Positions 35,012 to 45,328 of a stretch of 64,000 nt of DNA are shown here, in pieces. The position numbers and the translations under genes are program-made. Each line of letters opens with the position of its first letter. The first letter of the stretch is position 1. The stretch covers positions 1,665,001 through 1,729,000 of the forward strand of contig NC_008609.1 in assembly GCF_000015045.1 (NCBI RefSeq). The letters are read 5' to 3'. Source of the DNA: Pelobacter propionicus DSM 2379. GTDB lineage: Bacteria > Desulfobacterota > Desulfuromonadia > Geobacterales > Pseudopelobacteraceae. The notes beneath the pieces were generated by a model. The model was not told the origin of the DNA. It did not search any database and saw only the letters and a list, made by a program, of their open reading frames with translations.

Positions 35012-36358
35012 ATGGATGACAGCCATTATTGTCCCCACACGCCGGAGGAGAGGGGGGAGATGCTCGACCTGATCGGCGTCGCCAGTGTGGATGATCTGTT
35101 CGCGTCCATCCCCGAAGAGCTGCGGGCCAGGACCTTCAACATCCCTCCCGGCATGTCGGAGTTCGAAGCTTTGGCCAGGATGCGGGAACTGGCCGCTGAA
35201 AACGGACAGGGGATCGTCCCCTTCATCGGCGGAGGTTACTTCGACCACCTGGTCCCCTCCGTCGTCTCTCACCTGGCCGGCAGGTCGGAGTTTTATACCG
35301 CCTATACCCCCTATCAGCCGGAGTGCTCCCAGGGTACTCTGCAGGCGCTGTTCGAATACCAGACCGCCATCTGCCGCTTGACCGATCTGGATGTTTCCAA
35401 TGCCTCGCTCTACGACGGCGCCACCGCCTGCGCCGAGGCTGCTATGATGGCCCTGCGCGTCACCGGGCGCAGGAGGATCGTGGTGGACGGCTGCGTCAAC
35501 CCCTTCTCCCGCCAGGTGCTGAAAACCTATCTGGGGAATCTGGATGTGGAGGTTTTGGAGATCGAACCTCTGGACGGATTGCTGAACCGCGGGGAACTTG
35601 AAACTGTACTGGACGACGGCGTGGCCGGCCTGCTGGTGCAGAACCCCACTTTCTTCGGCACGGTGGATGATTACTCGTCTCTGGCCGACCTGCTCCACGC
35701 CAGGGGGGCGCTACTGATCAGTTCGGTCTACCCCGTCTCCCTGGGACTGCTGAAGACGCCAGGGGAGATGGGCGTGGATATCGCCGTGGGGGATGGCCAG
35801 AGCCTGGGCAACCCGCTCTCCTTCGGCGGCCCCTCATTCGGCTTCATGGCGGCGCGTAAGGCCCTGGTACGCAACATGCCCGGTCGCATGGTGGGCGAAA
35901 CCGTGGACGGACAGGGGAGGCGCGGCTATGTGCTGACCCTGCAGGCCCGCGAACAACACATCAAGCGCCACCGGGCCACCTCCAACATCTGCAGCAACCA
36001 GAGCCTCTGCGCCCTGCGGGGGCTGATCTTCCTCTCTTCACTGGGCAGGGATGGGCTGACGGAGTTGGCTCGTCTGAACCGGGACAAGTCCGAGTACGCC
36101 AAGGCGCGCCTGGAGGAAATCCCCGGAGTGTCCGTCCTGCGCTCGGCCCCCACCTTCAACGAATTCACCGTCTCGCTCCCCGCACCGGCCGGCATTGCCG
36201 TAGCGGCGCTGCTGGGGCAGGGGGTGGCGGCCGGAGTGCCGCTCTCCACCTACTACCGGGATTCGGAGCGGCTGATGGTGGTGACCGTGACCGAGAAGCG
36301 GAGCCGTCGGGAGATCGATCACCTGGCTCGGCAACTGGAGGTGGCGTTATGCGGCTGA
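35012..36358 (+). CDS. gcvPA: glycine dehydrogenase (decarboxylating) subunit 1
   Basis: A 448-residue N-terminal half of the P protein, in the two-subunit form used by many anaerobes. Visible: [78 protein letters not shown] and the [10 protein letters not shown] region. It lacks the PLP lysine, which lies in subunit 2. It starts 9 bp after gcvH and overlaps gcvPB by 10 bp, so the subunits are made together. Confidence 0.95.
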   Translation: MDDSHYCPHTPEERGEMLDLIGVASVDDLFASIPEELRARTFNIPPGMSEFEALARMRELAAENGQGIVPFIGGGYFDHLVPSVVSHLAGRSEFYTAYTPYQPECSQGTLQALFEYQTAICRLTDLDVSNASLYDGATACAEAAMMALRVTGRRRIVVDGCVNPFSRQVLKTYLGNLDVEVLEIEPLDGLLNRGELETVLDDGVAGLLVQNPTFFGTVDDYSSLADLLHARGALLISSVYPVSLGLLKTPGEMGVDIAVGDGQSLGNPLSFGGPSFGFMAARKALVRNMPGRMVGETVDGQGRRGYVLTLQAREQHIKRHRATSNICSNQSLCALRGLIFLSSLGRDGLTELARLNRDKSEYAKARLEEIPGVSVLRSAPTFNEFTVSLPAPAGIAVAALLGQGVAAGVPLSTYYRDSERLMVVTVTEKRSRREIDHLARQLEVALCG

Positions 36359-37785
36359 TCTACGAAGAGTCGGTTGCCGGGCGGCGCGGTGTGGCCTTGC
36401 CCGCCTCGGACGTGCCCGTCTCGGAATCGCTGCCTGAGGAGCTTCTGCGTGTAGTACCGGCGGAACTGCCCCAGCTCTCGGAGCTGGACCTGGTGCGGCA
36501 CTTCACCAACCTCTCCCGGCGCAACTTCTCGGTGGACACCCATTTCTATCCCCTGGGTTCCTGCACCATGAAGTACAACCCCAGGGTGCTGGAGGACGCG
36601 GCTCTGCTGTTCGAGGCGTTTCATCCCATGACGGCGCTCCTGCCGGGCGGCGAGGAGCTCTGTCAGGGGAGCCTGGGGCTGCTCTACGACCTGGGGCAGC
36701 TCCTGGCCGACATCACCGGCATGGACGAGGTCTGCACCCAGCCGCTGGCGGGCGCCCAGGGGGAGATGACCGGCATCATGCTGATCGCCGCCTACCACCG
36801 GGCCCGGGGCAAGCGCAAGCGCTACGTTCTGGTGCCGGATTCGTCCCACGGCACCAATCCCGCCTCGGCGGCCATGGCGGGCTATGAGATCATCACCGTT
36901 GCCTCCGGTACCCAGGGGGACATGGACATGGAGCTGTTCAGGCAGGCCATGAACGATCAGGTGGCGGCGGTCATGATGACCTGCCCCAACACCCTGGGGC
37001 TGTTCAATCCACGCATCCGGGAGATCTGCGACATCGCCCACTCCCATGATGCCCTCATGTACTACGACGGCGCCAACCTGAACGCCATCCTGGGTAGGGT
37101 GCGGCCGGGTGATATCGGCTTTGACGTGGTGCATGTAAACCTGCACAAAACCTTTGCCACGCCCCACGGTGGCGGCGGTCCCGGCGCCGGGCCATTGGGG
37201 GTCAGGCAGGCGCTGATCCCCTTCTTGCCGCTGCCACGCGTCCGAATGGACGAGCATGGCCGTTTGTGTCTGGAAACGGAATCGGAACTCTCCATCGGGC
37301 GTTGTGCCAACTTCTTCGGTAATTTCGGCGTGCTGGCAAGGGCCTACGCCTACATAACCATGCTCGGTCGCCAAGGGCTGATGCGGGTGTCCGAAGCTGC
37401 GGTGCTGAACGCCAACTACATCAAAGAGCGACTTAAAGGGCATTACGAACTCCCCCATGATCTTCCCTGCATGCACGAGTGCGTGTTCTCGGCCTCCCGG
37501 CAGCTGGCCCAGGGTGTCCATGCCATCGACATCGCCAAGTACCTCATTGACCGCGGATTCCACCCGCCCACGGTCTATTTCCCCCTGAACGTCAGGGAAG
37601 CCATCATGATCGAGCCGACTGAAACCGAGAGCAGGGCGACACTGGATGGGTTTATCGATGCCATGATCGAGGCGTCCGGACTGGCGGAGAGCAATCCCCG
37701 GGTGTTACTGGATGCGCCGCTGACCATGCCGGTTTCTCGGTTGGACGAGACCAAGGCTGCCCGGGAGTTGAAGGTGTGCTGGTGA
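36349..37785 (+). CDS. gcvPB: glycine dehydrogenase (decarboxylating) subunit 2
   Basis: A 478-residue PLP-dependent half of the P protein. It decarboxylates glycine and loads the H protein. [36 protein letters not shown] and [19 protein letters not shown] (K267 binds PLP) are intact. It overlaps the end of gcvPA by 10 bp. The gene is convergent with the histidine kinase, with 22 bp between, containing GATGAGT direct repeats. No lpd or lipoate synthase gene is present in the window. Confidence 0.95.
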   Translation: MRLIYEESVAGRRGVALPASDVPVSESLPEELLRVVPAELPQLSELDLVRHFTNLSRRNFSVDTHFYPLGSCTMKYNPRVLEDAALLFEAFHPMTALLPGGEELCQGSLGLLYDLGQLLADITGMDEVCTQPLAGAQGEMTGIMLIAAYHRARGKRKRYVLVPDSSHGTNPASAAMAGYEIITVASGTQGDMDMELFRQAMNDQVAAVMMTCPNTLGLFNPRIREICDIAHSHDALMYYDGANLNAILGRVRPGDIGFDVVHVNLHKTFATPHGGGGPGAGPLGVRQALIPFLPLPRVRMDEHGRLCLETESELSIGRCANFFGNFGVLARAYAYITMLGRQGLMRVSEAAVLNANYIKERLKGHYELPHDLPCMHECVFSASRQLAQGVHAIDIAKYLIDRGFHPPTVYFPLNVREAIMIEPTETESRATLDGFIDAMIEASGLAESNPRVLLDAPLTMPVSRLDETKAARELKVCW

Positions 37786-37807
37786 TGAGTGATGAGTGAT
37801 GGGAGCC

Positions 37808-40153
37808 TTATGATATGCTTACGTCGATGCGGAACTGGGTGCCGTTGCCGGTGTTCATGACCTCCAGGCTGCCCCCCATGCTCTTTTCGATGATGTTCTT
37901 GGACATGTACAGACCGATGCCGCTGCCGCCGTTGGCCTCATTGGTGGTGAAGTACAGGTCGAAGACCCTGTCGATGATCGATTCGGGGATGCCGCCGGCA
38001 TTGTCGGTGATGGTGACGGAGGCCTTGTCGTCTTCCCCGCAGGCGCGTATGAGCATCCTGGGCTGTTGGATATTTTTCGTCCTGAAGGCATCCCTGGCAT
38101 TGGCCAGGATGTTGAGCAGCACTTGGGCGTATTCCTTGGGGTAGCCAAATGCCGACAATCCCGGCTCCACGTCCAGTTCAACGCTGATGGAATGGACCCT
38201 CAGGGTCGGTTCGATGAAGGAGAGGGCCCTGTCGATGGATTCCTTGATGTGAAAGACTTTCTTCTCCTTTTCCGGCCGGTAAAAGTCCCTGAATACATTG
38301 ATGGTCTGGGACATGTGCTCCACCAGCGCCATGGTCTTGTCCACCGCCTCTTCGATGTTCCCTTCATCCGGTTCGTCGCTTGACCATGATTCCCCCAGAT
38401 CCTGGATGATCAGGGAGAGGGCGTTCAGCGGCTGTTTCCACTGGTGGGCGATGTGATCCAGCATCTCGCCCAGGGCGGCCTGGCGGTTTTGGCGGATCAG
38501 CATGAGATCCTTCTGCCGGTTCAGAATCACCTCTTCCCGTACCCGCCTGTCAAGGGTCCTGTTCAATTCCTCCAGCTGTTCCTGGCGTTGCTTCAGTTGT
38601 TCTCCTGCTTTCTTGCGCTCCATGGCGATGGCCACATGATCGGCCACAGTCTTCATCAGCGCGAGATCATCGTCGCTGAAACCGCATCTGGTGCGAGAGC
38701 AGAAGGAGAGCGTCCCCAGGGTCCGGCCATGGGAGATCAGCGGATGGCAGGCGTAGGCCCTGATACCGAACGGTTTCACCAGTGCTGTGTACTGGTCATC
38801 AGTATCCTGGAGGTTGTTGACCACCAGGCGCACACCGTCACGGGCGGCGCAGCCGCACAGGCCGACGCCGAAGTCGAGCCACTCCATTCTGGCAACGTCT
38901 TCTTCTCCAATGCCGCTGCAGGCGTTCAGGTGCAGACGCTGTCGCTGGTCGTCAATCAGGTAGTTGAAAAAAACGTCGCACTCAAGGTAGTTCAATACTC
39001 TTCGGCAGAGGAAGAGCACCGCCTTCCGCGGCGATTCGCTCCTCAGTAGCTGGCCGGCCATTTCCGCCAGCAGATCCAGGCGCTGGTTGCTCCTGCAGAG
39101 CCCCTCTTCAATCAGAGCGCGCTCCGCTATTTCCCTGTGCAGGTTCTCGTTCAGGGCCGCCAGATCGGCTGTCCGCTCGGCAACCCGCTGCTCCAGTTCC
39201 GCCTGCGCCTGGCGCAGTTCGTTCTCGTTGGCCACCAGTTCTGCGGTTCGTCTCCTGACTTGGCGCTGGAGGGAACGGGACCAGAGGAAAATGGCCAGCA
39301 GCAGTCCGCCGACCAGTGTCAGGGCGGCGACGAAGTATCTGATGGTCCCCCACTGCTCCTCTTTCTCGTAGATACCGAACCATTTCTCGTAGATCCGTCG
39401 GTAGGTTCCGTTAACCTTGAGAATGTTCAACCCCTCGTCCAGTTTGAAGAGCAGTTCCCGGTTCCCCGTTCGCACCGCGAAACAGTAGCGCAGTTGGGAC
39501 AGATCGGTCTTGACCGCGTGCAGCGTGGTCAGGTTGAATGTTTTGATGAAGTATTCCCCCTGCAGCTTGGACGGTGTCAGCACGCAGTCGTGCTTTCCCG
39601 AGGCCAGCAGCTTAAGGGCGTGGGCGGCGTCCTGCACGACGATGATGTGGGGAGTAATGCCGGAGTGTGTCATCAGGTCGTGGACAATATCGCCCTCCTG
39701 GACGATAACCTGTTTGCTCTTGAGATCCTGGAACGAGCGGATGGATGACCCCTTACGAACGAACAGACCGGGTGTAACCATGGTGTGGGGAACGGAGAAG
39801 TCCATCTGCCGGCTGCGTTCCTCCGAGTAGTACATACCGGCAAGCACGTCAATCTTTCCTGTCTCCAGGTTTCGCCGTGCATTGTTCCAGGAGCCAAGCC
39901 GGAACTCCACGTCAAGGCCCATGACCTCGGCAACTGCACGCATCAGTTCGATGTTGAACCCCCCCGGCACCCCCTTTTGGAGGACTTCGTAGGGGAGGTT
40001 GTTGCTGTCACCGCCGATGATCAGTTTCGTCCTGTCCATGCCCCAGACGGAGCTGCTGGTCACAAAGATGAAAAAGATCAGGCTGGCGCCAAAAAGAGAA
40101 ATAAACTGCTTCGCGTCTGGTTTCGTGAAGGGGATATGAAGGTAGCGCATCAA
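37808..40153 (-). CDS. membrane sensor histidine kinase with solute-binding and GAF domains
   Basis: A 781-residue kinase. Domains in order: signal/membrane segment (~17-38); periplasmic family-3 solute-binding domain (~42-265, GGFNIELMRAVAEVMGLDVEF) that probably binds a small amine or amino acid; membrane helix (~274-295); coiled coil (~296-360); GAF (~370-510); HisKA with H570 in IAHQWKQPLNAL; and HATPase with LLNILANARDAF, DNAGGIP and GGSGIGLYMSK. No receiver domain and no adjacent response regulator in an operon; the NtrC-type gene at 43.3 kb is the nearest possible partner. A terminator separates it from ribE upstream. Confidence 0.92.
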   Translation of the reverse strand: MMRYLHIPFTKPDAKQFISLFGASLIFFIFVTSSSVWGMDRTKLIIGGDSNNLPYEVLQKGVPGGFNIELMRAVAEVMGLDVEFRLGSWNNARRNLETGKIDVLAGMYYSEERSRQMDFSVPHTMVTPGLFVRKGSSIRSFQDLKSKQVIVQEGDIVHDLMTHSGITPHIIVVQDAAHALKLLASGKHDCVLTPSKLQGEYFIKTFNLTTLHAVKTDLSQLRYCFAVRTGNRELLFKLDEGLNILKVNGTYRRIYEKWFGIYEKEEQWGTIRYFVAALTLVGGLLLAIFLWSRSLQRQVRRRTAELVANENELRQAQAELEQRVAERTADLAALNENLHREIAERALIEEGLCRSNQRLDLLAEMAGQLLRSESPRKAVLFLCRRVLNYLECDVFFNYLIDDQRQRLHLNACSGIGEEDVARMEWLDFGVGLCGCAARDGVRLVVNNLQDTDDQYTALVKPFGIRAYACHPLISHGRTLGTLSFCSRTRCGFSDDDLALMKTVADHVAIAMERKKAGEQLKQRQEQLEELNRTLDRRVREEVILNRQKDLMLIRQNRQAALGEMLDHIAHQWKQPLNALSLIIQDLGESWSSDEPDEGNIEEAVDKTMALVEHMSQTINVFRDFYRPEKEKKVFHIKESIDRALSFIEPTLRVHSISVELDVEPGLSAFGYPKEYAQVLLNILANARDAFRTKNIQQPRMLIRACGEDDKASVTITDNAGGIPESIIDRVFDLYFTTNEANGGSGIGLYMSKNIIEKSMGGSLEVMNTGNGTQFRIDVSIS

Positions 40154-40228
40154 GGTGTCTGTTCCGTTGTGGATTCTGTTAAACGCGGGTTCAGGGCCAG
40201 AAATGATGTCTCATGGGCGGGGATGCGC

Positions 40229-40272
40229 AAAAAAAAACCGCTCCATCAGTCTAGTGCTGATCCGAGCGGCTT
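40229..40272 (-). terminator. terminator of the ribDE operon
   Basis: On the minus strand, a stem of about 12 bp with a small bulge (ccgctc..atcag paired with ctgat..gagcgg), followed by nine T (40229-40237 read as A on the plus strand). It lies downstream of ribE and just upstream of the kinase gene. Confidence 0.85.
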
Positions 40273-40429
40273 GTGCCAATTCCCTATGGTCGTTTTCATT
40301 GAAATTCATTCAATCTCCATGAGATTTGAATAATGTGTTATTTTATTGGTAAAAAACAATACAGTGGACTTACCCGTAAGTCAAGGGGATATGTACTGCA
40401 TGTGGAGGGAGTTGGGTGGCGATGGCCGA

Positions 40430-41071
40430 CTACAGAAAACCGTTCTCGGCCAGTGCCCTCATGGTCAGGCCACTGCCGGATTTCCAGGGCTGGGTCAGCC
40501 GTTCAACGTATTTTCCGATGATGTCGGTTTCGATGTTGACCTCATTGCCCGGTCGCAAGCTGTGCAGGCTGGTTCGCTCCAGGGTATGGGGAATGATGTT
40601 GACCGTGAAGCCGTCCTGGCTGACCCTGTTGACCGTCAGGCTGATGCCGTCGATGGTCACCGATCCCTTGGTCACCAGATAGCGTGCGTTCCCAGCCGGA
40701 AGGGAGAATTCCAGGACGTGGTGGTGCGAGCTGTTCTCCGTGCGCGCCAGACGGCCGACACAGTCCACGTGTCCGGTGACGATGTGCCCCCCCATGCGGT
40801 CCCCCAAACGCAGGGCGCGTTCCAGGTTGACCAGGCTTCCACTTGCCAGGCTGCCCAGGGTCGTGGCTGTGAGCGACTCGGGGGATACGTCGAACGTCAG
40901 CGTTCCCTCGCGTTTCTCGGTGACGGTCAGGCAGGCCCCGTTGACCGCAACCGAGTCGCCGATGGCAATCTCGTCCAGGGGAAGGGAGCTCGCGACCCGC
41001 AGCAGGCCGGCCTTGCCGCGCCGTTCAAAGGCGGTCACCCGCCCGGTATCTTCGATCAGGCCGGTGAACAT
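40430..41071 (-). CDS. ribE: riboflavin synthase, alpha chain
   Basis: A 213-residue enzyme converting two 6,7-dimethyl-8-ribityllumazine molecules to riboflavin. [12 protein letters not shown] is the signature N-terminus. Two lumazine-binding repeats follow: IGDSVAVNGACLTVT with HIVTGHVDCVG, and KGSVTIDGISLTVN with IETDIIGKYVERL. The start at 41071 overlaps the ribD end by 16 bp. It is the last gene before the terminator. No FMN riboswitch is seen ahead of the operon. Confidence 0.95.
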   Translation of the reverse strand: MFTGLIEDTGRVTAFERRGKAGLLRVASSLPLDEIAIGDSVAVNGACLTVTEKREGTLTFDVSPESLTATTLGSLASGSLVNLERALRLGDRMGGHIVTGHVDCVGRLARTENSSHHHVLEFSLPAGNARYLVTKGSVTIDGISLTVNRVSQDGFTVNIIPHTLERTSLHSLRPGNEVNIETDIIGKYVERLTQPWKSGSGLTMRALAENGFL

Positions 41072-42159
41072 GGCGCCTCCGACCGCGCATGCACGACGAT
41101 ATCGATGCCGCTGCGGCTCACTTTGATAATGTTCAGCCTGGATGCCTGCTCCATGCTTGTCCTTCCCACCAGGCTGAACGGTGAAAAACCGTCGCTTCCC
41201 AGAATTTTGGGTGCCAGGAAGAAGACGAATTCGTCGATCAGCCCCTGTTCCAGCATGCTTCCGGCCAGGCGCCCTCCACCCTCCAGCAGGATGGACTGCA
41301 CCCCCCGTTTGCCCAGCTTGAACATCAGGTCTTTCATGGAAACGCGGCCGTTCTCCTGATCGCACACCAGGATGGTGGCCCCCTGGTTCTGGTAGCGCAG
41401 ATGCACGCGCGGGTTGGTTTCCGCGGTGGCGATGAGGGTGTTGACCGCATTGCCGTCGCCGAGTACCCTGACGCTCTCCGGGGTACGCAGGCGCGTGTCC
41501 ACCACCACCCGCAGCGGGTTCCTGCCCCTTACGTGGCGAACCGTCAGCTGCGGGTCGTCGGCGATGATGGTGTCCACTCCTACCATGATTGCATCCATGC
41601 GCGCCCGCATGCGGTGAACCAGTGTGCGGGACTCCTGGCAGCTGATCCAGCGCGATGCGCCGCTCACGGTGGCGATCTTGCCGTCCAGGGTCATGGCGCA
41701 CTTGTAGGTGACATGGGGCATGCCGGTGGTGACCTGCTTGATGAAGGGGCGGTTCAGGTCGCGGCACTCCTTCTCAAGGACACCGCAGACGACCTGGATG
41801 CCGGCCGTCTCCAGCTCGGCCAGGCCGCCGCCGCTGACCCGGGGGTTGGGATCCGACATGCCGGCCACCACCCGTCTCACCCCTGCCCGGATCAGTGCCT
41901 GACTGCAAGGGGGGGTCTTTCCGGTGTGACAACAGGGCTCCAGGGTCACAAACACGTCGGCTCCCCGGGCGCTCTCTCCTGCCATCTCAAGGGCATGGAT
42001 CTCAGCATGGGAGGTGCCTGCCTTCCGGTGCCACCCCGTGCCGACGATGACCCCGTCCTTGACGATGACGCATCCCACCGCCGGGTTGGGGGAGGTCTTG
42101 CCGATCCCCCTGCGTGCCAGGGCCAGGGCCCGTTTCATCTGCCTGATGTCGTCGGTCAT
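41056..42159 (-). CDS. ribD: bifunctional riboflavin deaminase/reductase
   Basis: A 367-residue enzyme. The N-terminal cytidine-deaminase-like domain has [12 protein letters not shown] and [19 protein letters not shown] as the zinc site. The C-terminal reductase domain has [37 protein letters not shown] and [12 protein letters not shown]. It performs two steps of riboflavin synthesis from the GTP-derived pyrimidine. It overlaps nrdR by 4 bp at its start and ribE by 16 bp at its end. Confidence 0.95.
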   Translation of the reverse strand: MTDDIRQMKRALALARRGIGKTSPNPAVGCVIVKDGVIVGTGWHRKAGTSHAEIHALEMAGESARGADVFVTLEPCCHTGKTPPCSQALIRAGVRRVVAGMSDPNPRVSGGGLAELETAGIQVVCGVLEKECRDLNRPFIKQVTTGMPHVTYKCAMTLDGKIATVSGASRWISCQESRTLVHRMRARMDAIMVGVDTIIADDPQLTVRHVRGRNPLRVVVDTRLRTPESVRVLGDGNAVNTLIATAETNPRVHLRYQNQGATILVCDQENGRVSMKDLMFKLGKRGVQSILLEGGGRLAGSMLEQGLIDEFVFFLAPKILGSDGFSPFSLVGRTSMEQASRLNIIKVSRSGIDIVVHARSEAPCSPA

Positions 42160-42608
42160 TTCTTCAGCAGCTCCTGCAGCTCCTGCATGAATTCATTGAT
42201 GTCGCGGAAGGAACGATATACCGAGGCGAAGCGCACATAGGCCACCTCATCCAGGTCGTGCAGTTCTTTCATGATCCATTCGCCGATCAGGGTTGTGGAT
42301 ATCTCCTTCTCCGACGACTCCTGAAGGCGGGTTTCCAGGCGGTCCACCAGGCGCTCGATCACCTCCACGGAGATGGGGCGCTTCTCGCAGGCTTTCTTTA
42401 TGCCGGATATGATCTTGGTGCGCTCGAACGGTTCGCGGCGGCCATCCTTTTTCAGGACCAGCGGCAGCATCTCCTCGATGCGTTCGTGGGTGGTGAAACG
42501 CTTGGCGCACTGTTCGCACTCACGCCGCCTGCGTATGCCGCTGCCCCCCTTGTCCGGCCGGGAATCCACCACCTTGCTGTCGGAGTTGCCGCAGAACGGG
42601 CATTTCAT
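42156..42608 (-). CDS. nrdR: transcriptional repressor NrdR
   Basis: A 150-residue Zn-ribbon/ATP-cone repressor of ribonucleotide reductase genes. [18 protein letters not shown] and [20 protein letters not shown] give the four zinc Cys. The ATP-cone follows ([33 protein letters not shown]), which senses dATP/ATP. It sits in the usual nrdR-ribD neighbourhood, with ATGA overlaps on both sides. Confidence 0.95.
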   Translation of the reverse strand: MKCPFCGNSDSKVVDSRPDKGGSGIRRRRECEQCAKRFTTHERIEEMLPLVLKKDGRREPFERTKIISGIKKACEKRPISVEVIERLVDRLETRLQESSEKEISTTLIGEWIMKELHDLDEVAYVRFASVYRSFRDINEFMQELQELLKK

Positions 42609-43072
42609 GATTCATCCTCCCCGGAGTCCCGCTGGAAGTGGACTACCTTGATTCCCGATTCCGCGATCATCTCCCGGGCCAGGTCGTCGGCATACCCCTC
42701 GTCGAAGACCACCCGCCGTATGCCGGCATTGATCAGCATCTTGGTGCAGATCACGCAGGGCATGGTGGTGCAGTAGAGCGTGGCGCCGTCGATGTTGACG
42801 CCGTGCCGTGCCGCCTGGATGATGGCGTTCTGCTCGGCGTGCAGGCCGCGGCAGAGTTCATGGCGCTCCCCCGAAGGGACGTTCAGGCGTTCCCTGAGGC
42901 ACCCCGCCTCGCTGCAGTGGCTGATGCCCGATGGCGCGCCGTTGTAGCCGGTGGCCAGGATATTGCGATCCTTGACCAGAAGCGCTCCCACGCCCCGGCG
43001 CAGACAGGTGGAGCGGGTGGCCACCAGGCGAGTTATGTCGATGAAGTACCTGTCCCAGGAGGGGCGTTGCAT
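42605..43072 (-). CDS. dCMP deaminase
   Basis: A 155-residue zinc deaminase making dUMP from dCMP for dTMP synthesis (ComEB-type). Zinc site: [17 protein letters not shown] (His-Ala-Glu) and [19 protein letters not shown] (two Cys). [12 protein letters not shown] is the substrate-binding segment. First gene of the operon; it overlaps nrdR by 4 bp, joining two nucleotide-balance genes before riboflavin synthesis. A further promoter may lie in the 198-bp gap to the divergent regulator gene. Confidence 0.92.
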   Translation of the reverse strand: MQRPSWDRYFIDITRLVATRSTCLRRGVGALLVKDRNILATGYNGAPSGISHCSEAGCLRERLNVPSGERHELCRGLHAEQNAIIQAARHGVNIDGATLYCTTMPCVICTKMLINAGIRRVVFDEGYADDLAREMIAESGIKVVHFQRDSGEDES

Positions 43073-43270
43073 GGGTGTGCATTCCTTCCGATTGCTAATG
43101 TGGCGGTCAAGTTACCCCAGTCTCGCGGTCAGGTCAATACAGGAATGGGAGAGGCTTTTGCGAAGAGGTGCGTGATTGCGGGGGGATGGACAAATCAAGG
43201 GATATACGTATACTGACCGGTATGGCCTGACAGCTCCATCGGCTTACCGATATTTCCACTGAACGAGGTA

Positions 43271-44995
43271 ATGATTTCTGTTATGCAACCATCCAGCTTT
43301 CGCATACTGCTTGTTGACGATGAAGAGGGAATCCGTTTTACTCTGGGATGCCTGCTGAAGAAGGAGGGCTTTCGGGTGGAGGTTGCTGCGGGGCGCGGTG
43401 AAGCTCTTGCCCTGCTGGCTGCCGCCCCTTTTGATCTGGCCCTGGTGGATATCATGCTGGCCGGGGAGAGCGGCATCGGGCTTTTGGGCGATATAAAGAG
43501 TATGTACCCGTCGACGCAGGTAATCATGATCACCGGCCGTCCCGAGGTGGATACCGCGGCGGAAGCGGTCCGGTTGGGGGCATTCGACTATCTCACCAAG
43601 CCGATCCGCCACGAAACCCTGATGGCGGTCAGCCGTCATGCCCTGAGCGCGAAGAAGATGAACGATGAGAGGGAGCTGTATCGCGCCAATCTGGATGCCA
43701 TCTTTCGCACCGTTACGGATTCCATCGTGATGGTGGACCGGGAGGGGTGTCTGGCCCAGTTCAATGCGGCAGCGGGACATCTCTGCGGACTGAACGGCGA
43801 TATGATCGGGATGGATCTGGCTGCCCTCAACCTGAGCTGTAACGGTATGTGCGCCGCCACCCTGCTGGAAACGCTGCGCCGCAATGTCCCCCAGGAATTG
43901 CGGCGATTCGAGTGCCGCAACCGGGAGGGCAAGCCGCGCGTGGCCTCGTTTACCTCCACGCCGGTGGTGGATGCGGACGGAACGGTGGATGGCGCGGTGG
44001 CGGTCATCCGCGACGAGACGCGCCTGGTGGATCTGGAACGCTCCCTGCGTACCAGAAGCACATACCACAACATCGTCGGCAACTCGGCGCCCATGCAGCG
44101 CCTGTTCGCCCTGATCGAGGCGCTTGCCGACGTGCCGACCACGGTTCTGATCAACGGCGAGAGCGGAACCGGCAAGGAACTGGTGGCGGCCGCCCTGCAC
44201 GCCACCGGCGCGCGTTCAGGAGGTCCGTTCGTGAAGGTCAACTGCTCGGCCCTGTCCGAGTCGCTTTTGGAGAGTGAACTGTTCGGGCACGTGCGCGGGG
44301 CGTTTACCGGCGCCATTGCCGACAAGGTCGGCCGTTTCCAGAAGGCCCACGGCGGAACGCTCTTCCTGGATGAGATCGGCGATATCTCGTCTGCCGTGCA
44401 GATGCGGCTTCTGCGGGTCCTGCAGGAAAGCGAGTTCGAGCGGGTAGGGGAGTCTACGCCCCTCCGGGTGGATGTGCGCATCATAGCCGCAACCAACCAG
44501 AATCTGGCCGATAAGGTCAGTCAGGGAACGTTCCGCCAGGATCTCTTCTACCGCCTGAATGTGGTCCGGGTGGTGCTGCCGGCGCTCAGGGAACGCCTGG
44601 ACGACCTTGAACCGCTGGTGGCTCATTTTATTGCAAAGTTCAACGTCAAGTTCGGTCGGGACATTACCGGTGTGTCCAGTGATGCCATGGCTGTCTTCCA
44701 CAGGCACGACTGGCCGGGCAATGTGCGTGAACTGGAGCATGCCATTGAGCATGCCAGCATTCTCTGCAAATCCGATATCATCTCCCTTTCCGACCTTCCG
44801 CAGGATTTGCTCGATTCCCTGCGGGCCGACGACGCTTCCCCGGTTGATGCTCCTGTTGCCCCTTCTTCACGACCGCCTCTTACCCTGGAGGAGGCTCTGG
44901 TGATGACTGGCGGCAACAAGAGCCGCGCCGCCGACCTGCTGGGCATCAGCCGACGCACGGTATACCGGCACCTGGAAGAGTGCCAATCAAAATAG
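43271..44995 (+). CDS. NtrC-family sigma-54-dependent response regulator with PAS domain
   Basis: A 574-residue activator. It has a receiver (residues 10-125; acceptor D60 in ALVDIMLAG, Lys in DYLTKPIR) and an inserted PAS domain (~140-255, AIFRTVTDSIVMVDREGCLAQFNAAAGHLC). The AAA+ domain carries Walker A GESGTGKE, the sigma-54 contact loop GAFTGA and GGTLFLDEIGD. A Fis-type helix-turn-helix (NKSRAADLLGISRRTVYRHLEE) ends it. It activates RNA polymerase-sigma54 from distant sites. The start is 43271 or 43283 (ribosome-site spacing is poor for both). It directly precedes the chemotaxis cluster and is its likely regulator. Confidence 0.93.
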   Translation: MISVMQPSSFRILLVDDEEGIRFTLGCLLKKEGFRVEVAAGRGEALALLAAAPFDLALVDIMLAGESGIGLLGDIKSMYPSTQVIMITGRPEVDTAAEAVRLGAFDYLTKPIRHETLMAVSRHALSAKKMNDERELYRANLDAIFRTVTDSIVMVDREGCLAQFNAAAGHLCGLNGDMIGMDLAALNLSCNGMCAATLLETLRRNVPQELRRFECRNREGKPRVASFTSTPVVDADGTVDGAVAVIRDETRLVDLERSLRTRSTYHNIVGNSAPMQRLFALIEALADVPTTVLINGESGTGKELVAAALHATGARSGGPFVKVNCSALSESLLESELFGHVRGAFTGAIADKVGRFQKAHGGTLFLDEIGDISSAVQMRLLRVLQESEFERVGESTPLRVDVRIIAATNQNLADKVSQGTFRQDLFYRLNVVRVVLPALRERLDDLEPLVAHFIAKFNVKFGRDITGVSSDAMAVFHRHDWPGNVRELEHAIEHASILCKSDIISLSDLPQDLLDSLRADDASPVDAPVAPSSRPPLTLEEALVMTGGNKSRAADLLGISRRTVYRHLEECQSK

Positions 44996-45056
44996 TGGCG
45001 GCAGGGTGGTGAGCAGCGCCACCAAACCGGTTGCCAACAAGGCCGCCGCTATTTTT
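44992..45056 (+). terminator. terminator after the sigma-54 activator gene
   Basis: Arms atagtggcggc (44992-45002, containing the stop codon) and gccgccgctat (45042-45052) pair with one G-T wobble, followed by T5. The long 39-nt loop contains a further ggtgg/ccacc pair. Confidence 0.65.
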
Positions 45057-45128
45057 CGTATGGCAGCTTACGCTCTGTTTCAAACAACATAAAATAATAA
45101 AGTCAGGTGTTTCTCGTTATATTGCTCG

Positions 45129-45209
45129 GAAGAAGGAGTCTGTTTCATGCAGAAGCCCTTCTCCGTCAATAACCTGGCTGCCAAGGTTCGTGATGCCCTG
45201 GATAGCTGA
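45129..45209 (+). pseudogene. remnant of a response-regulator receiver domain C-terminus
   Basis: In frame, the bases read EEGVCFMQKPFS then VNNLAAKVRDALDS and stop. This is the end of a receiver domain as found in hybrid kinases (..LEEGV.FIQKPFS...LA.KVREALD), including the conserved KP(F) motif. Upstream in the same frame no receiver core is recognisable. A GAAGGAG and ATG at 45147 could make a 20-residue peptide, but it is better explained as the surviving tail of a deleted kinase or regulator gene. Confidence 0.5.
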
Positions 45210-45328
45210 AACCGCAATCGACTGACGGGGCCAGTACAGACCTCTGTCCGGTGTCAGCCGCTATGCGTTTCAATCGCTATCCTGAAGAAACCGCTTTAAA
45301 ATAGCAGCTCCGGAATATGACACAGGTA

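Noticed and set aside
45031-45225. 64-codon frame upstream of cheW
   Set aside because: Overlaps the receiver-tail remnant in another frame; no coding features.
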